Shown here in pieces: positions 1 to 12,065 of a DNA stretch of 64,000 nt; position 1 is the stretch's first letter; each line of letters starts with the position of its first letter. The position numbers were made by a program, and so were the translations under genes. The DNA comes from Chlorops oryzae. Taxonomy: Eukaryota; Arthropoda; Insecta; Diptera; Chloropidae. The stretch lies in the NCBI GenBank assembly GCA_020466095.1, contig CM035806.1, forward strand, positions 124,609,407-124,673,406, in the 5' to 3' direction. The notes below the pieces were generated by a model. The model was not told the origin of the DNA and did not search any database. It saw only the letters and a list, made by a program, of their open reading frames with translations.

Positions 1-117
1 ATTCGTATTATTTTTTTAATAGTTCGAATTTTTTCATTAATCACAAATAATCCTGATTATTTTTGAATTTTTTCGTAATCGTAAACTTTTTATGTGCAGT
101 TGTGTGTGCAGATAATC

Positions 118-480
118 AAATACAGGCACGGCAGAGCGCCGTTTACATGGGTATTTTACCCACTCGAAATTTTTCAAGTAAATATTTCACTCTGTAGGAA
201 TATCACGAAAGTTTTTCAATATTAGTCCAAAAATTAATTTTTGGTGACATTTTGAGATCGAAAAAATAAATTAAGACAATCTGACTTAACCAAGTATCGC
301 GATTTACTATATTCACTGACTACTTTCAGAAGTTTTAAAGATTTTTTTTTTTTTTAATGAAGTGTAAATTTTGGTTATGAAATGTGTAATATGAAATAAT
401 ATTTTTATTATCTCTTAATGTACTTGATATTGGTATGTCGATTTTGTTGGAACTTTCCATACCACTGAACCACAGCAAAA
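118..480 (+). repeat. Diverged interspersed repeat, copy E1
   Basis: Two blocks here (about 118-255 and 340-480) match, in the same order and orientation, two blocks at about 49560-49735 and 50890-51060. Shared landmarks are a GTTTACATGGG stretch, ACCCACTCGAAATTTT, and TAATATGAAATAA further on. In E1 the blocks are only about 85 bases apart; in the other copy about 1.15 kb separates them, which fits a later insertion there. No inverted ends or coding sequence were seen. Family unknown. Confidence 0.6.
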
Positions 481-786
481 CACACTCTCGATCAACTACC
501 CTCTCAGGTAAACTCTGTTCTGATTGTAAAAAATTATTAAAACTATTAATTAATAAAATCAGCAATGATTGTTTGGTTTGGTTTAAGTTATATAATTTTC
601 AGCAACTTTTATACGCACACTATGGTGCTTCTTCTTTTGGAGTTCTGTTTCTTACTTTTTAATACTTTTGTTACGACTTACGGTTTCATTGACGTATTGT
701 TTCGAAAGAATGTAAATTGTTAGGCAGCAAAAAATTGGAAATATAAAAAACCCCCCGTCTGAAAATCCTGGCTACGTGCCTGCTTC

Positions 787-1253
787 GGATATTACAATAA
801 ACCCTTATTTGTGGGCTTACTTATGGGCGTGGCTCGAGGAGGACGGCGTCATTTTTTTCCCTGGATATGTCCCTTTTTGTAGTTTACCAGTACACCAAAT
901 ATCAATGGAATGTGTTGAGTGGATCGCAAGTTACAAGCATTTTACTGAAAACACATTAAATTCATTTGTGGGCGTGGCAGTGGGTATATGTCTTCCATTT
1001 TTACTAAGGGTCATACTCAAATCCCGATATACCTGTGTGCCAAATTTCGACTTGGTTGGTCCAGCCGTTTCGGAAGAGATCCGAACACAGACGGATGGAC
1101 AGACGGACGGACGGACAGACTGACATGTCGAACTCGATTCAGTTTTTGATCCTGATCAAGAATATATATATATATGTCTATATCTACATAGCTTAGTTCT
1201 GGCTGTTACAAGATTCGCACAAAACTAATATACACTGCTTAAGCTGGGTATAA
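787..1253 (-). mobile_element. DINE-1-like (helentron-associated) element A1, 3'-truncated
   Basis: The right end carries the TATACCC/GGGTATA-type stem (about 1229-1252). Reading leftward come TTGATCAGGATC, a TGTCCGTCTGTCCGTCC microsatellite, an AAATTTGGCA block and GCCACGCCCAC blocks. I remember this order from Drosophila DINE-1/INE-1, a non-autonomous helentron derivative; that likeness is from memory. It matches A2 at 4063-4702 over most of its length, but the far end is missing. Short translated runs with CLSVCPSVC-like or RTDGRTDG-like sequence are read-through of the microsatellite, not genes. Confidence 0.75.
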
Positions 1254-2664
1254 TAAAAGTGTCACTTGTTGTATTGTATGCTATAAAGATTCTATTCGAT
1301 TAACTATTTCGATCATAAGTTTCAATCGTGCAACACCAATAACAATAACAACAACACATTGAATTCTTGGCTGGCTTCGCACTCACAAATATGGATTTCT
1401 TGCTAAATGAAAAGGTCCTGGCATTTCGCGAATTCTCAGGCCTGCTTTACACAATTTAAGAGCCAGGCATGTTCGAGTGGATTGAGGGTAGCTTGGGCTC
1501 TGGTTTTAAAAATGTCTATCGCTGGGTACGTGATATTTTTATTATTATTTTTTTAAATTTTTCTTTGACAAATTTTACTCCGCGTTAAGAATTTCGTTGC
1601 TCGAATCTGAGGTCAGGGTTTATGGTTACTTTTTTACACAGGAGACTTCCGATTTACCGAGCTCAACGTTGCCACTTCTCGTTAAATTGAATCGTATCAT
1701 ATATGGACATTTCCACAGAAAGGTGTACCGGAAATGAAAATGCCCCAGTTCCTTAAAACAATTTTTGGGTATGTACTATCATAGTAACACATCTGAATTC
1801 CACTATTTAAGAAAGATTGGTGGTTATAGTCAGCCCTCATTTCTGTAAAACATAGGTAAAGGCTTATTTTTTTGTATTTGTGTTTCTTAAATTACCTTTA
1901 AAAGTGCTTTATCTATGAAATTTGGGCCATTTTAGTAACCTGATCAATGGAAGTTATCGTCCTTAATAATTCCATTCAGAAGAATCAACCAAAACAACAA
2001 CAACAAAAATTCTTTAACGAATAAGTTGATAATTATCTTTTAATTACGCAAGCTCAATCAAAAACTGTTTTTGATAAAATTTATTATTGGCCCTTCTATT
2101 TATAATACCAGAATTTATGAATTAAAAGGAAAAAAGGTAAAATAAAAGACTATTTTCATGACTAAAACCCTTTTGAAATTTTAGTAACGTAACGCCAGGT
2201 AACGTAACGCCAGGTAATTAAGTCCAATAAAAAACGTACGACAAACGATTTTACAATTTTAAAACTTGGAAAATGAACTCTTATATTTTCCAATCTTATT
2301 GCTATAAGCTTAATACGAAAAGTTTTGCGAAAATTAGCAGAGTTTTGCAATCTTGTAATCTAAGTCAAAAACCCACTTCTGTTTTTCGTAACGAAACGCT
2401 AGGACACTTTTTTGCTTCAATACTCAAATCCTTATGGTCTATTGGTCTAATTTTTTTACTGAACATAGTGCTACTTTATTAGTATGCAAATATTAAAAAA
2501 CTTTTTTTAAATTTGCAATTCTTCATTTAAAAAAAATTTTGTTTTTCGTTCGAATGTCACGTCACGTCAAAATGGAAATGCCCATATGTAGCTAACTTTA
2601 TATTATTTTAAGTAAATAAAACTAAAAATTAGGCTTTCGAAAGAATTAAAATAACAAATATATA
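1254..2664. other. Unassigned AT-rich DNA
   Basis: No gene or bounded element was recognised. There is a 16-bp unit tandemly repeated twice near 2185-2216 (GTAACGTAACGCCAG), and a GCTGGCTTCGCACT stretch near 1367-1382 that recurs near 3843-3857 with weak flanking similarity, perhaps traces of an old duplication. Confidence 0.4.
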
Positions 2665-2740
2665 CAGTGTACTCTCTCTCTTTGCGGACATCTCTGTTAA
2701 GCGGAAAGCCCTCTTAAACGGACATTTCCCAGCGGGATAT
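2665..2740 (-). mobile_element. Half of a pogo-like MITE (family C)
   Basis: It begins with CAGTGTACTCTCTC next to a TA dinucleotide and contains CTGTTAAGCGGA. It matches the right half, reverse-complemented, of the complete 159-bp copy at 30746-30904. The other half is absent, so this is a remnant. Confidence 0.65.
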
Positions 2741-4062
2741 TTGTTCTTCCATTACCTTATCCTTCAAAGAATGGTAAGTGGTAGACATGTGCTGTATAGA
2801 AACGGTGACCATAAATTTAAATTGAAAAAACAGAACAAAAAAAAAATTTTTTTTTTGCCTTCAACTTAGTTTATTTAAATCTTTTACGAGGTTGTCACAG
2901 AACGGACCTTTCAATCGGTCCAAGGATAATGACGATCAAATTTGGACATTTTCGCTATTTTCCACTAAAAAAAAATACGCAGAACAAGCGCCTAAACACC
3001 AGAACACCTCTGCTAAAAACAGATATGATGGTCACCGTATGGATAGATTACCTCGCTCGTTTACTAATGTCTACCATATCCCGCTGGGTTATGCTCTACA
3101 CAGAGAAAACGATTCCACATAAAATGGAAGAAAAACATTAAGATTTCTGTATGGTTTTTATCCAAGAAGATTGTCTTATTGACGTTTATTTTTACGAAAA
3201 ATTGAACGAAAAGTTAAGAAGATAACTTCTTACTTTTGATATGAGTTCTTGTAAAAAACAAGGTGGGCGGGTTCGATCCCTGCTCCTGCGATCGTCGATT
3301 TTTTTTTTTAGAACGAAGTTCTTAATGAAACGATAGCGACAGGGGACCTAGTCGAGAAAAAGTTAAAATCCGCTATAATTGAGCGTTACCAAAAAGTGAA
3401 GTTCGCAAAAAAGGGTATAATGACCTTTGCAGAGGGAAAGAAATATACATATATTTATGTAAAATAACTTCCTGATGCGGCCGAGATATTATACTTTTTT
3501 AGGCGACACTTATTTCCGACGATATCACAAAAAAACAATTAATTATTAAATTCAGAAACAACACAGCACATACATGAATACATGCATTCAAACAAAACAA
3601 AACAATATGTGGTGCTGCCAGACTGAACGTTTTCAGAACAACTCCGATTAGTAGGTTTTTGCAAATATAATATATAAGGGAATTTTAGGTAGCTTATAAT
3701 TTTTTTGCGCTATCAAAGTATCCGTCAATTAGTACATAATTAAAAATTATTTAAAATCATCGTCTGTACTCCGGGGGCTGCGGATGTAATATCGGTGTGG
3801 AAAATATCGATACTACTTTTTCAGTTCCAGTATGTTCTGCTTAGCTGGCTTCGCACTTCAAGAGCTCAACGCTGTTAAAATAAATTGAGAAGAAGTAACG
3901 AGCTCATTCTTTTGAAGAAAGGAAATCAGAGTTGAAATTTCGATGACAGGTCGACAGAAATACAGGATATGTATGAGTTAAATGCAACCCTGTAAGTCCG
4001 ATTACTTGTAATAAGCGTATGCGTTCAAGTAGCGAAAGTAAGTCAAAGTACTTATTTGTTTT
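2741..4062. other. Unassigned DNA with one Pol III B-box-like motif
   Basis: No coding region was recognised; reading frames near 2892-3141 have no family signature. A perfect B-box-like GGTTCGATCCC at 3270-3280 sits in a weak T-arm-like context (GGGCGGGTTCGATCCC). No matching A box was found upstream, so a tRNA-derived SINE remnant is only a weak suggestion. Confidence 0.35.
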
Positions 4063-4702
4063 TATAGCCAGCTTAAGCCGGGTAAATTTGTTTTGTGCGA
4101 ATCTTGTAACAGCCAGAACTAAGCTCCGTAGATATAGACATATATATATATATATTCTTGATCAGAATCAAAAACTTAATCGATGTAGACATGTCCGTCT
4201 GTCCATCCGTCCGTTTGTGGTCGGATCTCCTCCGAAACGGCTGGACCAACCAAGTCGAAATTTGTCAGACAGGTATATTGGGATCCGAGGATGATCCAAA
4301 GTAAAAATAGGAGACATCCGCCCACTGCCACGCTCACAAATTAATTTAATATGTTTTCAGTAAAATGCTTGTAACTTGCGAAACACAACACATTTCATTG
4401 ATATTTGATATACTGGTAAACTACGAAAAGGGACATATCCGGGGAAAAAATTGACGCCGTCCTCCTCGAGCCACGCACACAAATAAGGGTTTATCGTAAC
4501 TTGAGAAGTTAACGGCGTAGAAGCTTCAAATTCGCAACATACCTTAACCAAGGCGAACGAAAGGTGCAGGAAAAAAAGTTTTGTAGCCCGCCCACTGCCA
4601 CGCCAAAAAATGGAGATTTTTCGTAACATAGTGCGCCAATAATGTCGGGACGCTGGGTATTTCAAAGTCGGGCTTGACTGACTTAAGATTTTTTACTTGT
4701 TG
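4063..4702 (+). mobile_element. DINE-1-like element A2, near full length
   Basis: It starts with a CCAGCTTAAGCCGGGTA stem, followed by TTCTTGATCAGAATC, a GTCCGTCTGTCCATCCG microsatellite, a conserved TCGAAATTTG block and CCACG-rich blocks, and ends in GACTTAAGATTTTTTACTTG. The TTACTTGTT-type end is shared with the B family. No coding sequence is present, so mobilisation would need a helentron Rep/helicase from elsewhere. It lies in the opposite orientation to A1. Confidence 0.75.
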
Positions 4703-4747
4703 CTACATGTGTTTGGTATAGGAAATTTACTTGCTGCTTTAGAGCGT

Positions 4748-5166
4748 ACACTCTTAAAAATATTTCCTTCTATTATAGGAGGAAATAGGTTACCTTCTAT
4801 TATAAACGTAAGTTTACACACCAAATTAATTTTCAACCCCAAATATGTAAAATTATGCAATAGATGTGAATTAAAGGAAACCTTCCCTGTGTATTTTAAA
4901 CATACATTATGTAAAATTAGGCCTTTTTCCCGCAAAATTAAACATTCATAATAATAAAATTACTAAAGGTGTGTAAAATTAGTATTTTTATAGTAAACCT
5001 AAACATTCATTCATTAAATGTACGCATTTTATGTAAATATGCATTACGCATCTGCGAAATTACACAAAAATTACCTTTTACACATATTTGGCACAAAAGG
5101 AAACATATTTTGGGGTAAATTTACAGTATTTATAAACGTAATTTTACTTCCATTTTTTAGAGTGTA
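4748..5166. mobile_element. Candidate AT-rich MITE with ACACTCT inverted ends
   Basis: The left end reads ACACTCTTAAAAAT and the right end, reverse-complemented, ACACTCTAAAAAAT. The interior repeats TGTAAAATTA several times. A target duplication is not clear, and reading frames inside on both strands have no family likeness. The superfamily is not assigned. Confidence 0.45.
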
Positions 5167-6833
5167 GAGCCCTTCAGCGCACATGTAAGTTACATACCTG
5201 CACAAAAATATTCTACGGCAGCATTTTTGTCTGTATTTGTATGAAAATTTCTCTTTTATGTGCATTCAACTTAGGTGCACATTCGCTTTAACAGCATCCT
5301 GTTTTTGGTTTTGAAATAAAATTTCATAGTAAAATGTTCCTCTAACAGCCCAATTGAAAATTTATCTTTTGAATATCAAACGATTTCCTATCGACCTAAA
5401 TTGCTTTATTAGAATTTTTCAAAAATTTTGATACAAAATTAATAAACCTGGTTTAAGCTCTCATAGCGTCTATCATTGGAAAGTTTAAACCATCAAAAAG
5501 TTTAAGCTAGATTGAAGACGATAAACCTCAATTTTTTTTTTTCATTTCATTTTATTGCATTTTTTTATTTCTAGACAGTTATGAAAGAATTTTCCTTTTA
5601 TTACAAAAGTTAAATATGTTTTTTGTTAAAAAAATTAATATTTGGACGGCGTTCTTTTAAGCGCCTGACATGTGTTGTTCAAGAAATTCTGATATGTGCC
5701 TCAGTAATGCAGCTAAAAGAAATCAGGTAGGTGCGTTTTTCGCGTAAGTGCATAAAATTGTGTGGAAAATAATTGAATGCAGCTAAGCAGAATATACTGT
5801 ATCGCATTTTCGCTTGTGAAAAACAGTTGAAAACAACAAACAGCTGACAGTTTAAATTTTATCACCATTAAGAATAAAAATACGCCCTTATTAGTTCAAT
5901 TTGCTGCACAACAGCCGAACAATAACCTTCGATTGTGTATTTTTATGTTCAAAAACACAAAAGGATTGAAAAAAAAGTTTTTTCTTATGGCCGTCTTGTA
6001 TACATATATTTTTCGATTAATAAAAACAATCGTTTTTTTGCTAAAAACCTTGTTGCGAATTATATTTACTAACATTTATAAATACCATAATGAACTTCGT
6101 TCTTATCTGGTGTCCTATGACACAACTCTTGTTGTTTTTTTTTTTTGGAAAAATAGATTATTTAACATTAACATTATTTAAAAAACTGAGAAATACAAGA
6201 TTTTACCAATTTTTTTACACTTAATTAAAAATTAAAAAAAAGATTCTATAGGAATTTCTTGAAAGAGCTTGTGCGTGACCTCTTGGAAGGCGCGATGAAA
6301 GCAACTTATTTATTTATTGGTTGGCAACTTACTTTCTGCTCCCCGTACTTTTTCCTTGAATTTAAATTATCTGTTTAACTCTCAATTTTTCCACAAATTC
6401 TTTTGCCTTCGACAGGGTTCGAAACTCGAAGCTGTGAGAAATTGGCCCAAAAATTTGTTTAAATCGCTTCAAAAAAATTGAGGTGAATGACCATTGTTTG
6501 ACCACTTTTGACCACCCATTAACTTTTTTTGACCACCCCTAGAAATCGAGATTTTTTAGTTTTCCCCCAAATCACTCGTTGAAGTAAGCAGAAACTTTCG
6601 TCATCTCTATAGTACCCTATACAAAGTTTTTTATTATTTTGAAATAGGTTTTCAGAACGACCATTTCATGGCCTCCAATGGTCATCCCGTAAAAAATTTA
6701 ACCAGAACAGTAGCAAATGGGCCTTAGTCTTTCTATTAATATTAAAAAGGCTTCTTCTTAAAGAGAGTTTATTCCAATAACACTACTTAACAATTTTTAG
6801 GATTGTTCCTTGGGTAGCGCTAAAACACATTTT
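5167..6833. other. Unassigned AT-rich DNA
   Basis: No gene, RNA or bounded element was recognised. A few short TTTGACCACC repeats lie at about 6495-6540. The small frame at 5933-6181 is hydrophobic only because the DNA is T-rich. Confidence 0.4.
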
Positions 6834-6925
6834 TATACCCGACACACTCTGTGTCGAGGGTATATTGCGTTTGTGTGGTTGTGTGTAACACTCAGAACCA
6901 GTCGAGATAGACCATACAAAATATA

Positions 6926-8213
6926 TTAGGTGTAGTAAAAAGAAATCCATTATTTTTCCAATAGATGGCGTTATTTATTTGCATCTCGCGTTGTATAAGT
7001 CCGATCGTGTTCCGCTAGGAGGCATTAGAAAGATGACAGTTCCTACTAAAAAAGCTTTTTTGACACTTTTTTGATTGATTGATTCAGTTTTGTTTGAGAG
7101 CTTGTCAAAGATGGACATCAGCAAAGAGAAAATTCGCTACATTTTACAGTTTTTCTTCGATAAGGGAGAAAACGCAAGCTAGGCGGCTGAAAATGTGAAT
7201 AGCGTTTATGGACCTGATACTGTAACAGCCAATCATGCGCAATTTTGGTTTCGTCGATTCCGTTCCGGTAACTTCGATGTCAAGGATGCACCACGCACTG
7301 GAAGGCCAGTTGTCGAAAATGTCGATAAAATCATGGAAATTATCGAGTCCGACCGTCATGTTAGCACTGTTTCGATTGCAAAAGAGCTAAAGATTGCACA
7401 AAAACCGTTTGGAACCATTTGAATAAGGCTGGATACACAAAGAAGCTCGATGTATGGGTGCCACACGAGTTAACGCAAAAAAAACCTCATAGACCGAATT
7501 TCCATCTGCGAATCGCTGCTGAACCGCAACAAAATGGACCCATTTCTGAAGCGGTTGGTGACTGGTGATGAAAAGTGGGTCACTTACGACAACGTCAAGC
7601 GAAAACGGTCGTGGTCGAAACACGGTGAACCGGCGGAAACGGTGGCCAAGCCAGGATTGACGGCCAGGAAGGTTTTGCTGTGAGTTTGGTGGGATTGGCA
7701 GGGAATTATCTACTATGAGCTGCTCCCATACGGCAAAACTCTTAACTCGGAACTCTACTGTCAACAATTGGACCGTCTGAAGGAAGCAATCGCCCATAAG
7801 CGGTCAGCTTTGGCCAATAGGAGAGGAATTGTGTTCCATCAGGACAACGCCAGGCCACACACATCGATAGTGACTCGCCAGAAGCTCCGGGAGTTTGGTT
7901 GGGAGGTTCTTCTGCATCCACCTTATAGTCCGGACCTGGCACCAAGTGATTACCATCTGTTCCTGTCCATGGCGAACAATTTTGCTGGTGAAACATTCGC
8001 TTCAAGAGAGGCTTCTGAAATTCGACTGTCTCAATTTTTTGCTAATAGGAACGAGGGCTTCTATGAGAGAGGCATAATGAAATTACCTTTAAAATGGCAA
8101 CAAGTTATCGAACAAAACGGCGCATATTTGACCTAAATCGGGTCATTCTAACTATCTTAAATAAAGCCCTCAATTTAATGCAAAAAAAATGGATTTCTTT
8201 TTACTACACCTAA
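6926..8213 (+). mobile_element. mariner element (1,288 bp) with perfect 26-bp TIRs
   Basis: The left end TTAGGTGTAGTAAAAAGAAA... is repeated inverted at the right end; the first 26 bases match perfectly, then diverge. TA dinucleotides at 6924-6925 and 8214-8215 are the target duplication. Removing the element and one TA restores the uninterrupted B sequence seen at 8393-8410, so the insertion point is certain. The length is typical of mariners and the enclosed transposase is on the plus strand. The ends are intact though the transposase is broken, so it could only move with a transposase supplied elsewhere. Confidence 0.95.
7111..8136 (+). pseudogene. mariner transposase pseudogene (DD34D), 2 stops and 2 frameshifts
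   Basis: The ATG at 7111 begins MDISKEKIRY, a mariner N-terminus, and the region spans 342 codons ending at TAA 8134-8136, close to the usual mariner length of about 345 residues. In order: paired helix-turn-helix DNA-binding part, a WVPHEL-type linker near 7455, TGDEKW (first catalytic Asp, about 7567), HQDNARPH (second Asp, about 7840) and APSDYHLF (third Asp) with 34 residues between the last two. The triad is intact. Breaks: TAG at 7180-7182, TGA at 7681-7683, one base missing in an A-run near 7400 and one extra base in an A8 run near 7479-7486. The net frame shift is zero. Its likeness to cecropia/mellifera-type mariners is from memory. The 7195 and 7768 reading frames are its pieces. 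Confidence 0.93.
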
Positions 8214-8306
8214 TATATAGAAATGATCAGCGTCACCAGGAGATTCGATTTAGACATGTCCATCTGTCCGTCCGATTTGTCACGCGATTTAATAGATGGC
8301 TTAGTT

Positions 8307-9174
8307 TTTATACCCGACACACTCTGTGTCGAGGGTATATTGCGTTTGTTGGGTTGTGTGTAACACCCAGAACCAGTCGAGATAGACCATACAAAATGTA
8401 TATAGAAATGATCAGCGTCACCAGGAGATTCGATTTAGACATGTCCGTCCGTCTGTCCGTCTGTCCGTCTGTTTGTATACAGTTATCTTATCGAAGAAAT
8501 TGAGCTATCTTGACAAAATTTGGTATGCGTGCTCACGGGAACATGAGTAAGAACAAGTTCGAGAATGGACCCGATCAGACCATTTTTAGGGGTACCTCCA
8601 GTACTAGGGTATGTTATGAAAATCACAAAAACTGCTCTAAAACCGATGTTTTTCAAGATATTTTGATGAAATTTGATATTTGATCATATTTAAAGGCCAG
8701 TAATATGATTTCCGAAAATTGGAAAATTGGGCGTGGCAGAAGGGCGGTTTTCGAAAATTGTCTCCTACACCCGAAATTCAAATGGGACTTGAACGAAATT
8801 TGGCACTTATGCTTCCTTTGTAGCCTTAAACATCCTTCCAAAAAATTTTCTTGATCGGTCCATTTTTAAGGGTACCTCCAGTACTAGAGTCTGTCACCAA
8901 AATCCCAAAACTGCCTTAAAATCGGACTTTTTCGCAATATTTTAATGAAACTTAGAATTTGAGCGTATATTTAAGCCCCCGATTAGAATTCAAAAAAATT
9001 GGAAAAGTGGGCGTGGCAAAAGGGCGGTTTTCATAAAAAAATCTATCAAAGGTCGGTATATGGGGCCTCTAATGGCCTTAAACACCTCTGGATATTAAAA
9101 ATTATTTGAAGATGTGTGTCTGTGTCGGATATCCTATTGTCAGGCTCGCCTGACTATAACACCCTTACTTGTTT
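8307..9174 (+). mobile_element. DINE-1-like element B2, complete
   Basis: It starts with the TATACCC...GGGTATA nested stem (8311-8341). The TGTCCGTCTGTCCGTC microsatellite is near 8440-8475. Two related internal units, each with GGTACCTCCAGTACTAG (about 8592 and 8870), are about 280 bp apart. It ends in a 7-bp-stem hairpin GTCAGGCTCGCCTGAC followed by TATAACACCCTTACTTG. No coding potential. It is the reference for the other B copies, which occur at 29.1, 38.9, 43.3 and, diverged, 54.9 kb. Confidence 0.85.
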
Positions 9175-9751
9175 TTAGTTAGTTCCAGCCCAACTGTGAA
9201 ATACCCAGGTTTAAAAGTGACTTTTTCAAATAATTGTGCAAATACCATACTTCTAAGTGCTCTTGTGCACATTAGAAAGAATACAATAGGTTCAAAAGAA
9301 ATGAAAATGTTACCAAAAAACTCAGTTTTTGCATATATCTCAGAAACTAGTCTTTGGAAAAATATAAAGATGTCATTTTCGTGATTAGCGACCTTTAATT
9401 AGTTAGAAAAATTGTGTTTTAGCGCTACCCATATTTTTTGTAAGCTAGTGTAAAGATATCTTATCAAAACGTAATTTTTATAAGAATGTCACATAGTTTG
9501 ATTGATATGGTCACCTTATTATTTGACTATTTCAAGAATTTTTCCATATTCTTCAACAGAAATAATAAGATATTCATATGAAATATATGAGGATAGTATC
9601 TATTAAAATGTTTCAATAAGATTTTCTCTATGCATTCAAAGAGTTTTCTCTATGGAAAAAGCATATTATTCACATAGTTTAAGCAGATTTCTCTATAAAA
9701 TCTCTCAATAAGGGGATCTTATCTATTTTATGTGGTCATATTTTTCTGTGT
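9175..9751. other. Unassigned AT-rich spacer
   Basis: No gene was seen. Sequence from about 9460 to 9750 has repeated short TCTCTATG and ATAAGAT words and ends with TTTTTCTGTGTG. This could be the edge of an AT-rich MITE, but I could not find a matching opposite end. Confidence 0.35.
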
Positions 9752-9935
9752 GTAGTGGTCCTGCTTCTCAAAACGGTTCATCTTAAGCGGACATCTCTGT
9801 TAAGCGGACATATTTCGTCCCCTCAGAAAACGACTGATGTATGTCGCATGTATTTCTTATGGGACATACGACAGTCGTTTTCTGAGGGGACGATTTGTCG
9901 GTCCCGAACGTGTCCGCTTAAGAGAGAGTACACTG
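9752..9935 (-). mobile_element. Rearranged family-C MITE with an internal hairpin
   Basis: The right end, reverse-complemented, reads CAGTGTACTCTCTCTTAAGC and is followed by TA (9936-9937). The left part matches the interior of the 30746-30904 copy rather than its end. In the middle, about 9811-9841 and 9857-9885 form an inverted repeat (CGTCCCCTCAGAAAACGACT / its complement) with about 15 bases between, absent from the other copies. Confidence 0.6.
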
Positions 9936-9937
9936 TA

Positions 9938-12065
9938 TAACGAACTAGAAATGCCATTTATTGAAATTAATAAAGCATACCCTAAGACATATTAATTTGG
10001 AATTAGACCCTGGAATGGACCCTGGTGCTAACAGTTAAACGGCTGTGGGAAGACACTTGCTTTTGCTTTCGTCTTTGTTTCTATTTATGCCATTCGCTAA
10101 ACCGAGTACACTCAAGCGAGTTTTGTGCCATTTTGGTCGTTATATGATGTAGCCAATGGAAAGAATTTAAATGCTCGTTAAATCCAACTCTCGCCGTTGC
10201 GAATACTCCTTAAATCGGAAGTCTCCTGTGATTCGAAATTTATGTCGTTTTTTAGGTAAACATCAGTGAAATCGGCAATTGAGTCATCAATATCGACACA
10301 CCCCAGGGTTAGAGAGTGGTGACTTTTCTTTAACTCAATACTTTTCGTCGAGGCACCCGAGAGAAGGAAACCCCGACGGGCCTGTAAATTATTTTTTTAT
10401 TATTTTTTTTTTCAGATGTTTTCGTCTCATTTGTGGGCCATAGTCCAATCGACTTGCTGTAAAATCCGTCCCTGCAAATGTCAATTATTCGCCAAAAACC
10501 AAAGAGGGCGGGACCAATGAAGGAATAACAAAATCGTTAAAAGTCAATGCGTGGTAAAAAAATATTTAAAAAAATATAAAAATTAATAATTAAAAAAATA
10601 CTTATTTGCAATTGCATGAATTGAAGCTAACAATGGAGACCAAATTATTTCACACATAACGGCTATTCTTGCACCAGAGCGCTCTCAAACGCTCAGAATA
10701 CAGAAGTAAGTAAGTAGAAGAATAGCATATAAATTGACTCTTCCACCTGTTACCTGAGCCTGCATTCATCGCAAATGCCTACGGAAGCGCATATCCATCA
10801 GGGCTAATCACATGTTGCGCTCTGACATCGCCTCTAACCGACATTGCCAGCTGACAAGGCAAACTATGCACAACAACAACAACAACAACAGTAATAAGAC
10901 GCAGCTTTATGAAGGGTCTCTAAACATGAAAAACAAACATATGAATATATGTATGTATCTATGTTCGTATGTACATATTGATGTATGTATTAAAATATGA
11001 AAAGCCGTGGGTAAATCGTGCGCTCAGAATGTCAGACACAGCGAAATTGCAGAATTATGCGCCGTTCAATGGCGATCAAGAGTATGAATTCAATGCGGAG
11101 GTTGCCTCGTCTGCGATTTATTAAAGCGCAACAACAACAACAACTATGAAATGCTTCGGCTGAGGTCTATGTATATGGGCTTAGGCGTAGACAATGCACA
11201 TCCACGCTATTCGCTTCACGCTCTACGCTCTAGCTTTGAAATTTTGAATGGAATTGGAAGCGCGCTTGATTTGATTGAATTTTCCGCTTCGTTAGGGAAT
11301 GACAGAGGGGAAGCAGGACAGAAGGACGGACGAAGGGGGGCGGACGGACGGGCAGTCTGCGGGACGAACGCTGAGATCGCGAGTTCGCGATTGACGAGCT
11401 TGACGAAGTGCGAAATGAGCCTACAAGATTTTTATTTTCTTGCGCCATCACGGCCTAGCACAACCGCCAATTACATATTAAATAGAGAAATTCTCTAACG
11501 CTAATTGAGTTATAAAAATCTATTTAAAAAATGTTTTCAATTTTGGCGTTTCTCTTTTCTAATCCATTAAAAAATGAAAGCTTTCCATTTCCTGTTTGGG
11601 CGTGAACTACACGGACGAAATTGATTAAGGCCCTGACATATAAAGATTATAGCGATGGGAAAGGGCTGGGGTGAAATAAGTTTTCCCTCTCTGGGGGCTC
11701 GAATTTTATGAAGGAGCCCAAAGCACCCGAAGAAATCCTTTCAAAACAGGCTGTTGAGTTTTTTTTTATTTTTTGTGTTTTGGGACCGTACTTTCGGACA
11801 TGGTGCTAATGTTCTATTCAAATTTCTTTTAAAGTCCCAGACTTCTACTACAGGCTACTAGAAGGTCCTTTCTTTTTTTTTTTTGGGCACTCTTGACAAA
11901 AAATAGATAGCTTCCTTTTGAGCCCTCAACGAATCTAGTAAGGTCTATTTAAAACTGTTTACCATAAGAGGGTTCCTTCGAAGAGAATATAAAATTTTGT
12001 TTGACAATTTTTTTCATTTTTTAATACGTAAGCAATCGTAAGGGTCTTCCTGCTTCTCTTCGAAG
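9938..12065. other. Unassigned, probably single-copy DNA
   Basis: No homology to the repeat families in this window. It holds (CAA)n at about 10870-10893 and 11130-11145, a TATGTATGTACATA run near 10950-10990 and a GC-richer patch at 11290-11400. Reading frames there (about 11151-11498 plus, 11230-11451 minus) show no domain and follow simple sequence. It may be intronic or intergenic host DNA. Confidence 0.4.

Larger units (their letters stand above)
6834..8275 (+). mobile_element. DINE-1-like element B1, truncated and split by a mariner
   Basis: The left end has the TATACCC-GACACA-CTC-TGTGTC-GA-GGGTATA nested stem typical of this family (6836-6866). The sequence runs to 6925, is interrupted by the mariner at 6926-8213, and resumes with GAAATGATCAGCGTCACC until the TGTCC microsatellite near 8275. 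The rest of the element is missing. About 30 bases later a second, fuller B copy starts. Confidence 0.85.

Noticed and set aside
3261..3290. Possible tRNA gene around the perfect B box at 3270
   Set aside because: No A box, D arm or acceptor stem is visible.
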